DNA from: Rubrivivax sp. A210
GTDB lineage: Bacteria; Pseudomonadota; Gammaproteobacteria; Burkholderiales; Burkholderiaceae_C
Direction of reading: 5' to 3'
Assembly: GCF_904426505.1 (NCBI RefSeq)
Contig: NZ_CAJGBN010000056.1
Span: 186,001-250,000 of the forward strand
Length of the DNA: 64,000 bases
The notes below the pieces were generated by a model, which worked only from the letters and a program-made list of their open reading frames with translations, did no database searches and was not told the DNA's origin. Shown in pieces: positions 17,663-26,338 of this stretch; position 1 is the stretch's first letter, and every line of letters starts with the position of its first letter. The translations under genes and the position numbers were made by a program.

Positions 17663-17678
17663 TGGCCCGCAGCTTGCA
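17663..17678 (+). promoter_or_regulatory. Candidate sigma-54 (RpoN) promoter of the transglutaminase/ATP-grasp operon
   Basis: TGGCCCGCAGCTTGCA at 17663-17678 carries the invariant GG (17664-17665) and GC (17676-17677) with exactly 10 bases between. It closely matches the TGGCAC-N5-TTGCW consensus, with one mismatch in the -24 block. Transcription would start near 17690. AGGAG at 17712-17716 and the GTG start at 17726 follow. No comparable -35/-10 pair for sigma-70 is evident in 17573-17725. Confidence 0.6.
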
Positions 17679-17725
17679 TCGTTCGCCGATGCCCCCATAG
17701 CAAACCGGCCCAGGAGCTACGCCCC

Positions 17726-20700
17726 GTGTCCATCCATGTCGCGCTGAACCACGTCACGCACTACCGCTACGACCGCCCGGTCACGCTTTCGCCCCAGGTC
17801 GTGCGCCTGCGCCCCGCGCCGCACTGCCGCACCCGCATCCTCGGCTACTCGCTGCGCATCGAGCCCGGCGACCACTTCATCAACTGGCACCAGGACCCCT
17901 TCGCCAACCACCTGGCGCGCCTGGTCTTCCAGGAGAAGACGCGCGAATTCAAGGTCACCGTCGACCTGGTGGCCGAGATGTCGGTGCTCAACCCGTTTGA
18001 CTTCTTCCTCGAGCCCGAGGCCGAGAACTTCCCGTTCACCTATGGGCCCGAGCTGGCGCGCGATCTGCTGCCCTATCTGGACAAGGCGCCGCTGACGCCG
18101 CGCTTCGCCGAGTTCGTGGCCAGCATTCCGCGCACCGAACAGCGCACCATCGATTTCATGGTGGGCCTCAACCAGCGCCTGCAGAAGGACATCAAGTACC
18201 TGATCCGCATGGAGCCCGGCGTGCAGACGCCCGAGGTCACGCTGGTCAACGGCAGCGGCTCCTGCCGCGACACCGGCTGGCTGATGGTGCAGACGCTGCG
18301 CCACCTGGGGCTGGCGGCACGCTTCGTCAGCGGCTACCTGATCCAGTTGAAGCCCGACGTGAAGTCGCTCGACGGCCCCTCAGGCACCGAGATCGACTTC
18401 ACCGACCTGCACGCCTGGTGCGAGGTCTACCTGCCGGGCGCCGGCTGGATCGGCTTCGACCCCACCTCGGGCCTGCTGGCCGGCGAGGGCCACATCCCGG
18501 TGGCCTGCACACCCGAGCCCAGCACCGCCGCGCCGGTGAGCGGCGCGGTGGACGAGAGCGAGGTCGAGTTCTCCCACCACATGGAGGTGACGCGCATCCA
18601 CGAGTCGCCGCGCGTCACCCTGCCCTACACCGATGGCCAGTGGGCCGACATCCTGAAGCTGGGCCACGAGGTCGACTTGCAGCTGCAGGCCCAGGACGTG
18701 CGGCTGACCATGGGCGGCGAGCCCACTTTCGTCGCCGTGGACGACCGCGACGCACCGGAATGGAACACCGACGCCCTCGGCCCCACCAAACGGGGGCTGG
18801 CCACCGAATTGGTGCACAAGCTGCGCGCCAAGTACGGGCAGGGCGGCTTTCTGCACTTCGGCCAGGGCAAGTGGTATCCGGGCGAGCAGCTGCCGCGCTG
18901 GGCGCTGAGCATCTGCTGGCGCGCCGACGGCCAGCCCTGCTGGAACGACGCCAGCCTTTTTGCCGACGAGCGCGACAACCACCAGTACACGGCTGACGAC
19001 GCCAAGGCCTTCGTCCAGGTGCTGACGCGGCGCCTGGGCATCGAGCCCAAGCACGTCCAGCCCGCCTACGAGGACACCTGGTACTACCTCTGGCGCGAGC
19101 GCCGGCTGCCGGTCAACGTCGATCCCTTCGATGCGCGCCTGGACGACGAGATGGAGCGCGCCCGCCTGCGCCGGGTCTTCTCCCAGGGGCTGGACGCCGT
19201 GGTCGGCTACCTGCTGCCGCTCAAGCGCGAATGGCAGGTCGGCACCGCCGGCCCGGCCTGGATCACCGGGCCCTGGTTCCTGCGCGACGAGCGCCTCTAC
19301 CTGATGCCGGGCGATTCGCCCATGGGCCTGCGCCTGCCGCTGGACTCCCTGCCCTGGGCCGCCGCCGGCGAGCGCCCGTGGACGCTGCCGCAAGACCCCT
19401 TCGCGCCCTTCGGCGCCCTGCCCTCGGCCGCGGCCTGGCGCATGCAGCAGGCCTTGCGCGGGCCTGAGGGCGCCGATGCCGGCGCTGCTGGCACGGCAAG
19501 CCACGGCGCAGCGGGCGCCAAGTCCGGCGCCGAAGCCAGCGCTGAAGGCGCCGGCGCGGCCTGGTCCGCCTTCGGCACCGCGGGCACGGCCGCCGCCGGC
19601 CTGCCCGGCGAGCTGCGCATGGCCACCGAGCACGATCCGGTGACGCCGCACCCACGCAACCCGGCCCTGCTGCCGGCACGCTTCGAATCCGCCGGCGAGC
19701 TCACGCGCACGGCGGTCTGCGTGGAGGTGCGCGACCCCCAGCGCGCCAACGGCCCGCGCGCCGAGGCCGCGGCCGAGAAGAAGCTGGGCGGCCGCCGCGG
19801 CGTGCTCTACATCTTCATGCCGCCGCTGCGCTTCCTCGAGGACTATCTCGAGCTGGTGGCCGCGGTCGAGGCGACGACGGCCGAACTGGGCCTGAAGATC
19901 GTCATCGAGGGCTATCCGCCCCCGCGCGACCCGCGCCTCAAGACGCTGGCGGTGACGCCCGACCCGGGCGTGATCGAGGTCAACATCCACCCCGCCAGCA
20001 GCTGGGAACAGCTGGTCGACCACACCGAATTCCTCTACGAGGCGGCGCACCACACACGCCTGTCGACCGAGAAGTTCATGCTCGACGGCCGCCACACCGG
20101 CACCGGCGGCGGCAACCACTTCGTGCTGGGCGGCGCCACGCCGGCCGACAGCCCCTTCCTGCGCCGGCCCGACGTGCTGGCCAGCCTCATCACCTACTGG
20201 CACAACCACCCCTCCCTCAGCTTCCTGTTCAGCGGCCTCTTCATCGGCCCCACCAGCCAGGCGCCGCGCTTCGACGAGGCGCGCAGCGACCAGGTCTACG
20301 AGGTCGAGCTGGGCCTCAACGAGCTGGAGCGCCAGCTCGGGCTCAATGGCAACGTGCCGCCCTGGATCGTCGACCGCACGCTGCGCAACCTGCTGGTCGA
20401 CGTCACCGGCAACACCCACCGCAGCGAGTTCTGCATCGACAAGCTCTACAGCCCCGACGGCCCCACCGGCCGCCTGGGCCTGCTCGAACTGCGCGCCTTC
20501 GAGATGCCGCCGCATGCGCGCATGAGCCTGGCGCAGCAGCTGCTGTTGCGCTCGCTGCTGGCCTGGTTCTGGCGCGAGCCCTACAACGGCCGCGGCGCCA
20601 CCCGCCTGACGCGCTGGGGCACGGGCCTGCACGACCGCTTCATGCTGCCGAGCTTCTGCGAGCTGGATTTCGACGACGTGATGGCCGAGCTGCGCGAGGC

Positions 20701-21289
20701 CGGCTTCGCCTTCGACGCCGCCTGGTTCGCGCCCCACTTTGCCTTCCGCTTCCCGCTCATCGGTGAGCTGGCCACGCAGGGGATTGGCCTCACGCTGCGC
20801 AATGCGCTCGAGCCCTGGCATGTGCTGGGCGAGGAAAACACCGCCGGCGGCACGGCGCGCTATGTCGATTCCTCGCTGGAGCGGCTGGAGGTCAAGGTCA
20901 CGGGCCTCAATGGCAACCGCCACGTCGTCACCGCCAATGGCAACGCCCTGCCGCTGCAGCCCACCGGGCGCGTGGGCGAGTTCGTCTGCGGCGTGCGCTA
21001 CCGCGCCTGGCAGCCGCCCTCGGCCCTGCACCCCACCATCCCGGTCGATGCGCCCATCACCTTCGACCTCGTCGACCGCTGGCACCGCCGCTCCATTGGC
21101 GGCTGCCGCTACCACGTCGCCCACCCGGGCGGGCGCGGCTACGACACCTTCCCGGTCAACGCCTACGAGGCTGAGAGCCGGCGGCTGTCGCGCTTCTTCC
21201 GCTTCGGCCACACGCCGGGCGAGATGGACGTCAAGCCGGCCGTGCCCAGCCTCGAGATGCCCTTCACCCTCGATCTGCGGCCCCGCTGA
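17726..21289 (+). CDS. Transglutaminase-like protease / DUF2126 fusion protein
   Basis: 1187 residues. The start is GTG at 17726 with AGGAG 9 bases upstream. The N-terminal part (about 1-290) is a bacterial transglutaminase-like domain, preceded by its small beta region (MSIHVALNHVTHYRYDRPV). The triad is intact: Cys180 (GSGSCRDTGW), His229 (DLHAWCEVY) and Asp245 (GFDPTSG). The remainder is the large DUF2126 domain with conserved blocks such as LTMGGEPTFV, FGQGKWYPGE and GTGGGNHFVLGG. An Ala/Gly-rich low-complexity insert at about 579-631 interrupts it. Proteins of this architecture have been placed by comparative genomics with ATP-grasp amidoligases and alpha-E proteins in putative peptide synthesis or tagging pathways. 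It is probably cytoplasmic since no signal peptide is seen. It is the first gene of a five-gene operon; 8 bases separate it from the next. Confidence 0.9.
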   Translation: MSIHVALNHVTHYRYDRPVTLSPQVVRLRPAPHCRTRILGYSLRIEPGDHFINWHQDPFANHLARLVFQEKTREFKVTVDLVAEMSVLNPFDFFLEPEAENFPFTYGPELARDLLPYLDKAPLTPRFAEFVASIPRTEQRTIDFMVGLNQRLQKDIKYLIRMEPGVQTPEVTLVNGSGSCRDTGWLMVQTLRHLGLAARFVSGYLIQLKPDVKSLDGPSGTEIDFTDLHAWCEVYLPGAGWIGFDPTSGLLAGEGHIPVACTPEPSTAAPVSGAVDESEVEFSHHMEVTRIHESPRVTLPYTDGQWADILKLGHEVDLQLQAQDVRLTMGGEPTFVAVDDRDAPEWNTDALGPTKRGLATELVHKLRAKYGQGGFLHFGQGKWYPGEQLPRWALSICWRADGQPCWNDASLFADERDNHQYTADDAKAFVQVLTRRLGIEPKHVQPAYEDTWYYLWRERRLPVNVDPFDARLDDEMERARLRRVFSQGLDAVVGYLLPLKREWQVGTAGPAWITGPWFLRDERLYLMPGDSPMGLRLPLDSLPWAAAGERPWTLPQDPFAPFGALPSAAAWRMQQALRGPEGADAGAAGTASHGAAGAKSGAEASAEGAGAAWSAFGTAGTAAAGLPGELRMATEHDPVTPHPRNPALLPARFESAGELTRTAVCVEVRDPQRANGPRAEAAAEKKLGGRRGVLYIFMPPLRFLEDYLELVAAVEATTAELGLKIVIEGYPPPRDPRLKTLAVTPDPGVIEVNIHPASSWEQLVDHTEFLYEAAHHTRLSTEKFMLDGRHTGTGGGNHFVLGGATPADSPFLRRPDVLASLITYWHNHPSLSFLFSGLFIGPTSQAPRFDEARSDQVYEVELGLNELERQLGLNGNVPPWIVDRTLRNLLVDVTGNTHRSEFCIDKLYSPDGPTGRLGLLELRAFEMPPHARMSLAQQLLLRSLLAWFWREPYNGRGATRLTRWGTGLHDRFMLPSFCELDFDDVMAELREAGFAFDAAWFAPHFAFRFPLIGELATQGIGLTLRNALEPWHVLGEENTAGGTARYVDSSLERLEVKVTGLNGNRHVVTANGNALPLQPTGRVGEFVCGVRYRAWQPPSALHPTIPVDAPITFDLVDRWHRRSIGGCRYHVAHPGGRGYDTFPVNAYEAESRRLSRFFRFGHTPGEMDVKPAVPSLEMPFTLDLRPR

Positions 21290-21297
21290 AGCAGGCC

Positions 21298-23859
21298 GTG
21301 CAGCAGCAGTTCCAGGGCTCGTTTCCGTTTGACCGCACGCCGGGGCCTGGGCACCCGGCGGCGCATGCCCTGGCCAGCCGCGTGCTGCCGGCCGAGGCCG
21401 GCGTGTGGGACGAACTGCGTGACGGCCAGGGCGCGCTGCGTGCAGCATGGCAGCGCTTCGCGCAGACCGTGCCGGCGCCGGCCAGCGGTCTGGAGATGGT
21501 CCAGGATCTCGACCGCCGCGTCGAGCAGGTGGGGCAGCGCATTGCCCTCGACGGCGTCACGCACAACGTCTTCGCCGATGGCGGCGTGGCCAGCCGGCCC
21601 TGGTCGCTGGAGCTGCTGCCGCTGCTCATCGAACCGGCCGACTGGGCCCAGATCGAGGCCGGCGTGGTGCAGCGCGCCGAACTGCAGGAGCGCGTGCTGG
21701 CCGATCTCTACGGCCCGCAGCGCCTGCTGCACGAGGGCCTGCTGCCGCCCTCGCTGCTGCTGCGCCACCCGGGCTGGCTGCGGCCCATGCGCGGCGTGGC
21801 GCCGCCGGGCGGGCTGCGGCTGTTCATCGTCGCCTTCGACATCGCTCGTGGCCCCGACGGCCGCTGGTGGCTGATGTCGCAGCGCACCCAGGGCCCCTCG
21901 GGCCTGGGCTATGTGCTGCACAACCGCCTCGTCATCTCGCGCCAGTTTCCCGACGCCTTCCGCGACCTGCGCGTGCAGCACATCGCCAGTTCCTACCGTC
22001 GCCTGCTCGACACGCTGGAGATCACGGCCCGCCAGGTTTCGCGCCAGGCGCGCGACGGCGAGACGCCGCGCATCGTGCTGCTCACGCCGGGGCCCTATGC
22101 CGAGACCTATTTCGAGCATGCCTACCTGGCGCGCTACCTCGGCCTGCCGCTGGTGGAAGGCGGCGACCTCACGGTGCGCGGCGAGCGCCTGTTCCTGCGC
22201 ACGGTGGAAGGCCTGGAGCCGGTGCATGGCCTGCTGCGCCGCGTCGACGACGACTGGTGCGACCCGCTCGAGCTGCGCCCCGATTCGGCCCTGGGCGTGC
22301 CGGGCCTGATCCAGGCCGCACGCGCCGGCACGGTGGTGATGGCCAATGCCCTGGGCAGCGCCTTTCTCGAATCGCCCGCCATCCAGGGCTTCATGCCCGG
22401 CATTGCCGAAAGGCTGACCGGCGCGCAGCTGTTGCTGCCCTCGCTGCCCACCTGGTGGTGCGGCGAACCGGCGGCCTGGGCCGATGTGCGTGGCGGGCTG
22501 CATGACAAGATCGTTCGCTCCACCTTCCCCCGCGGCGGCCTCGCGTCCCAGGTGGGCCAGGCCGCGGCGGTGGCCGAAGACCCCGATGCCTGGACCGTGC
22601 AGGGGCGGCTGCGCTACTCGCGCGCACCCATCTGGGGCAATGGAGCGGTCACGGCCCGCCCCTCCATGGTGCGCGTTTATGCGATTGCCGACGGCGGCGG
22701 ACGCTGGCATGTGCTGCCCGGCGGCATGACGCGGGTGGCGCAGCGCGAGGAAGGCAGCGTCTCCATGCAGCGCGGCGGCACCAGCCTGGACACCTGGGTG
22801 CTGACCGAAGGCGCGGTCGACAGCTTCTCGATGCTGCCGCAGCGCCTGCAGGTGGACGACATCGTGCAGCGCCGCCGCCCGGTGAGCAGCCGCACCGGCG
22901 AGAACCTGTTCTGGCTGGGCCGCTACACCGAGCGCACCGAGCAGCTGGTGCGGCTGGCGCGCGCCACGCTGACGCTGATCGACGCCGACACCGACGTGCC
23001 GCCGGCTGTGCTGCAAGCGCTGTCGACGCTGGCCATCAGCGCCGGGCTGGCACCCCCGGGCGTGCCGACGCTGCTGCAGTCGTCCCACCTCTTCGAGCGC
23101 GCCGTGCTCGCCGGCCTGGGTGACGAGACCGGCGCCACCAGTGCGGCCTACAACCTGGCGGCACTGGAGCGCGCCGGCATGGCCTTGCGCGAGCGCCTGT
23201 CGTCGGAGCACTGGGGCCTGATTGCCGCCATGCGCGAGGGCTTCCAGCACACGCTGCGCAGCGCCCACGGCGAACTGCCGACGCTGGCCCAGGTGATGCC
23301 GGCGCTCGACCGTCTGGCGCTGGAACTGGCGGCCGTGACCGGCGCCCAGAGCGACCGCATGACGCGCGACCACGGTTGGCGCCTGCTCACCGTGGGCCGG
23401 TTGATTGAACGCCTGGGCGGCGTCTGCGCGCGCCTGGAGGCCTTTGTCGCCGCCGGCGCGCTGGCCAGCGCCGCCGGTATCGACCTGCTGCTCGAGCTCT
23501 TCGACAGCGTCATCACCTTCCGGGCCCGCTACCAGCGCCACGAAGACCTGCTGGCGCTGGCCGACCTGCTGGTGTTCGACAGCGCCAACCCGCGCGCCTT
23601 TGCCGGGGTGCTGCGCCGGCTGCGCACCGAGATCGGCAAGCTGCCCGGCCTGCCCGAGGTGCTGCAGCCGTTGCGTGCCCTGCTGCCGGCCGAGGGCGCC
23701 GGGCTCACGCTCGAAGACCTGCGCGACGCCGACGACGCCGAGATCGCCCGCGCCCTGCTGGCGCTGGCCCACGACCTGCGCGGCGCCGCGGTGGCGCTGG
23801 CCGAGCGCGTGGGCGAACGCTATTTCACGCTCGCCCAGGGCATGGATCAGCGGGTCTAG
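21298..23859 (+). CDS. Fused circularly permuted ATP-grasp and alpha-E (DUF403) protein
   Basis: 853 residues from the GTG at 21298, 8 bases after the previous stop. Residues about 1-520 align with circularly permuted type 2 ATP-grasp proteins (TPGPYAETYFEHAYLARYLG, LRRVDDDWCDP, LPGGMTRVA, LDTWVL). Residues about 530-850 are an alpha-E helical domain (SRTGENLFWLGRYTERTEQL). Compared with the separate ATP-grasp protein encoded at 24849, the nucleotide-binding blocks look altered. VKEVHGAGGYGM is replaced by VRSTFPRGG, and EDNLRVPSG by QRTQGPSG. I infer that this copy may have reduced or different ATP chemistry. It is sandwiched between two transglutaminase genes. Members with this fusion occur widely in proteobacteria beside DUF2126 proteins, with no experimentally settled function that I know of. 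Confidence 0.88.
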   Translation: MQQQFQGSFPFDRTPGPGHPAAHALASRVLPAEAGVWDELRDGQGALRAAWQRFAQTVPAPASGLEMVQDLDRRVEQVGQRIALDGVTHNVFADGGVASRPWSLELLPLLIEPADWAQIEAGVVQRAELQERVLADLYGPQRLLHEGLLPPSLLLRHPGWLRPMRGVAPPGGLRLFIVAFDIARGPDGRWWLMSQRTQGPSGLGYVLHNRLVISRQFPDAFRDLRVQHIASSYRRLLDTLEITARQVSRQARDGETPRIVLLTPGPYAETYFEHAYLARYLGLPLVEGGDLTVRGERLFLRTVEGLEPVHGLLRRVDDDWCDPLELRPDSALGVPGLIQAARAGTVVMANALGSAFLESPAIQGFMPGIAERLTGAQLLLPSLPTWWCGEPAAWADVRGGLHDKIVRSTFPRGGLASQVGQAAAVAEDPDAWTVQGRLRYSRAPIWGNGAVTARPSMVRVYAIADGGGRWHVLPGGMTRVAQREEGSVSMQRGGTSLDTWVLTEGAVDSFSMLPQRLQVDDIVQRRRPVSSRTGENLFWLGRYTERTEQLVRLARATLTLIDADTDVPPAVLQALSTLAISAGLAPPGVPTLLQSSHLFERAVLAGLGDETGATSAAYNLAALERAGMALRERLSSEHWGLIAAMREGFQHTLRSAHGELPTLAQVMPALDRLALELAAVTGAQSDRMTRDHGWRLLTVGRLIERLGGVCARLEAFVAAGALASAAGIDLLLELFDSVITFRARYQRHEDLLALADLLVFDSANPRAFAGVLRRLRTEIGKLPGLPEVLQPLRALLPAEGAGLTLEDLRDADDAEIARALLALAHDLRGAAVALAERVGERYFTLAQGMDQRV

Positions 23860-23878
23860 CAGGACATTGGCGAAAACG

Positions 23879-24823
23879 ATGGCGATGGAACTGACGGTCC
23901 AGCACGAGACCCGCTACGACTACACCGCGCCGGTGTCGCTGGCCCATCACCTGGCCCATCTGCGGCCCCTGCACGACGCCCACCAGCAGGTGCTGGCGCA
24001 CAGCCTGGAAATCGAGCCGGCGCCGGGCCAGCAGCGCGACAGCGTCGACGACCAGGGCAATGCGCAATGCCATTTCAGCCTCGCCCAGCCGCACCGCCGC
24101 TTGCGCGTGCGCGCCGCGAGCCAGGTGCGCGTGCGGCCACGCTTTGCCGCGCTGGCACCGGCGGCGGGGCCGGCCTGGGACACGCTGGCGGCCCGGCTGC
24201 GCTACGTGGCCGGCGCACCCTTCGTGCCCGAGCTCGAGTACGCGCTGCCATCGCCCTATGTGCCGCGCCTGCGCGAGCTGCGCGACTTTGCCGCCGCCAG
24301 CTTCGCGCCCGGGCGGCCCGTGGCTGACGCCGCCATCGAGCTGATGCGGCGCATCCACGCCGGTTTCCGCTATGAAAGCCGCAGCACCGACATCGACACG
24401 CCTCTCACGCGCGTGCTCGAGCAGCGGCGCGGCGTGTGCCAGGACTTCGCCCACCTGATGGCCGGCATGCTGCGCATGCTGGGCCTGCCGGCGCGCTATG
24501 TCAGCGGCTACCTGCTGACGCACGCGCCCGAAGGTGGTGCGCGCATGCAGGGTGCCGACGCCTCGCACGCCTGGGTCCAGGTCTGGTGCCCGGGCACGCC
24601 CGGCGTGCCCGACACGGGCGCGGGTGCCGGCTGGCTCGATCTGGACCCCACCAACGACGTGGTGCCCGGCAGCGGCCATGTGCGGCTGGCCATCGGGCGC
24701 GACTTCGGCGACGTGACGCCGCTGCGCGGCGTCATCCGCGGCGGTGGCCGCCACACCCTCACCGTGGGGGTCGATCTGCGCCCCACTGGCCAGAACCCGC
24801 AGAGCGGGCCCGGGGATTGCTAG
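23879..24823 (+). CDS. Stand-alone transglutaminase-like cysteine protease
   Basis: 314 residues from the ATG at 23879; a second ATG at 23885 is possible. It has an N-terminal beta domain (VQHETRYDYTAPVSLAHHLAHLRP-type, shared with the family) followed by the papain-like transglutaminase core. The triad is Cys187 (GVCQDFAH), His230 (ASHAWVQVW) and Asp256 (LDPTND). There is no signal peptide, so it is expected to be cytoplasmic. It is smaller than its operon mate at 17726 and lacks DUF2126. Transglutaminase-like enzymes may cleave or form isopeptide/amide bonds; in this operon class a peptidase trimming an amidoligase product is the usual hypothesis. It is 19 bases downstream of the fused ATP-grasp gene and 25 bases before the next. 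Confidence 0.9.
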   Translation: MAMELTVQHETRYDYTAPVSLAHHLAHLRPLHDAHQQVLAHSLEIEPAPGQQRDSVDDQGNAQCHFSLAQPHRRLRVRAASQVRVRPRFAALAPAAGPAWDTLAARLRYVAGAPFVPELEYALPSPYVPRLRELRDFAAASFAPGRPVADAAIELMRRIHAGFRYESRSTDIDTPLTRVLEQRRGVCQDFAHLMAGMLRMLGLPARYVSGYLLTHAPEGGARMQGADASHAWVQVWCPGTPGVPDTGAGAGWLDLDPTNDVVPGSGHVRLAIGRDFGDVTPLRGVIRGGGRHTLTVGVDLRPTGQNPQSGPGDC

Positions 24824-24848
24824 AGAGCATGCCAAGGAAGCTGGGACG

Positions 24849-26285
24849 ATGAAGACGCCATTTGATGAAATGAACACCGCCGAACGCGCGGTGCGCGAGC
24901 ACTACCGCGTCTACGACGCCTGGCTGCAACGCCAGCCGCCCGAGACCATGCGCACGCGCCGGGCCGAGGCCGAGATGATCTTCCGCCGTGTCGGCATCAC
25001 CTTCGCGGTCTACGGCGCCAAGGACGAGGACGGCTCCGGCACCGAACGCCTGATCCCCTTCGATCTCATCCCGCGCGTGATTCCGTCGCAGGAATGGATC
25101 TCGATGGAGGCCGGCCTGCGCCAACGCGTGGTGGCCCTCAACCGCTTCATCCACGACGTCTACCACGGCCAGGAAATCATCAAGGCCGGCATCGTGCCGG
25201 CCGAGCAGGTGCTGCAGAACGCCCAGTTCAGGCCGGTGATGATGGGCGTCAACGTGCCGGGCAATGTCTATTCGCACATCGCCGGCGTCGACATCGTGCG
25301 CGCCGGCAATGCCGACGGCAGCGGCAGCTACTACGTGCTGGAGGACAACCTGCGCGTGCCCAGCGGCGTGAGCTACATGCTCGAGAACCGCAAGATGATG
25401 ATGCGGCTCTTCCCCGAGCTGTTCGCGCGCCATCGCGTGGCGCCGGTGGCTCATTACCCCGATCTCTTGCTCGAAACGCTGCGCGCGGTGGCGCCGGCCG
25501 GCGTGAGCGAGCCCACGGTGGTGGTGCTCACCCCCGGCATGTACAACAGCGCCTACTTCGAGCACGCCTTCCTGGCCCAGCAGATGGGGGTCGAACTCGT
25601 CGAGGGCCAGGATCTGGTGGTGCGCGACGGCTTCGTCTACATGCGCACGACCCAGGGCCCCAAGCGGGTCGACGTCATCTACCGCCGCGTCGACGACGAC
25701 TTCCTCGACCCCAAGGTCTTCCGCAAGGACAGCACCCTGGGCTGCGCCGGCCTCATCGACGTTTACCGCGCCGGCAACATCGCGCTGTGCAATGCCGTCG
25801 GCACCGGCATCGCCGACGACAAGAGCATCTATCCCTACGTGCCGAAGATGATCGAGTTCTATCTCGGCGAGAAGCCCATTCTCAACAACGTGCCCACCTA
25901 CCTCTGCCGCGACGCCGACGACCTCAAGTACGTGCTGGCGAACATGGGCGAGCTGGTGGTGAAGGAAGTGCATGGCGCCGGCGGCTACGGCATGCTGGTG
26001 GGCCCGGCCGCCACCAAGGCCGAGATCGCCGAGTTTGCCGAGGTCGTGAAGGCCAACCCGACGAATTACATCGCCCAGCCCACGCTGTCGCTGTCGAGCT
26101 GCCCCACCTATGTCGACAGCGGCATCGCACCGCGCCACATCGACCTGCGCCCCTTCGTGCTCTCGGGCACCAGCGTGCAGATGGTGCCGGGCGGGCTCAC
26201 GCGCGTGGCCCTGAAGGAAGGCTCGCTGGTCGTCAACAGCAGCCAGGGCGGCGGCACCAAGGACACCTGGGTTCTCGAAGACTGA
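24849..26285 (+). CDS. Circularly permuted type 2 ATP-grasp protein (probable amidoligase)
   Basis: 478 residues from the ATG at 24849. It has the full set of conserved blocks of the family (formerly DUF404/DUF407): YYVLEDNLRVPSGVSYMLENR, TPGMYNSAYFEHAFLA, RRVDDDFLDP, VVKEVHGAGGYGMLVGP and HIDLRPFVLSG. It ends with GGTKDTWVLED. ATP-grasp enzymes activate a carboxylate as acyl phosphate and join it to an amine; the acceptor here is unknown. All nucleotide-binding residues that differ in the fused paralogue at 21298 are retained, so this is the likely catalytic copy. Its last codons overlap a 13-bp tandem repeat that separates it from the alpha-E gene. Confidence 0.92.
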   Translation: MKTPFDEMNTAERAVREHYRVYDAWLQRQPPETMRTRRAEAEMIFRRVGITFAVYGAKDEDGSGTERLIPFDLIPRVIPSQEWISMEAGLRQRVVALNRFIHDVYHGQEIIKAGIVPAEQVLQNAQFRPVMMGVNVPGNVYSHIAGVDIVRAGNADGSGSYYVLEDNLRVPSGVSYMLENRKMMMRLFPELFARHRVAPVAHYPDLLLETLRAVAPAGVSEPTVVVLTPGMYNSAYFEHAFLAQQMGVELVEGQDLVVRDGFVYMRTTQGPKRVDVIYRRVDDDFLDPKVFRKDSTLGCAGLIDVYRAGNIALCNAVGTGIADDKSIYPYVPKMIEFYLGEKPILNNVPTYLCRDADDLKYVLANMGELVVKEVHGAGGYGMLVGPAATKAEIAEFAEVVKANPTNYIAQPTLSLSSCPTYVDSGIAPRHIDLRPFVLSGTSVQMVPGGLTRVALKEGSLVVNSSQGGGTKDTWVLED

Positions 26286-26328
26286 GTGCAAAGACTCAGC
26301 ACGAAGACCGAGTACGAAGATTGAGTGG
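26277..26328 (+). repeat. Four tandem copies of a 13-bp unit spanning a stop codon
   Basis: Four back-to-back 13-base units occupy 26277-26289, 26290-26302, 26303-26315 and 26316-26328, with consensus GAAGACTGAGTAC and two to four differences per copy. The first copy encodes the last codons of the ATP-grasp gene and its TGA. The later copies fill the gap before the alpha-E start at 26339. Because 13 is not a multiple of 3, the units lie in different frames. GGAG at 26327-26330 may act as ribosome binding site for the next gene. Confidence 0.85.
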
Positions 26329-26338
26329 AGATCAAGAG

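Noticed and set aside
18380-21448. 1022-codon minus-strand frame opposite the DUF2126 gene
   Set aside because: Antisense shadow; the plus-strand gene has an intact catalytic triad and a clear family.
21163-23772. 869-codon minus-strand frame opposite the fused ATP-grasp gene
   Set aside because: Antisense shadow without any motif.
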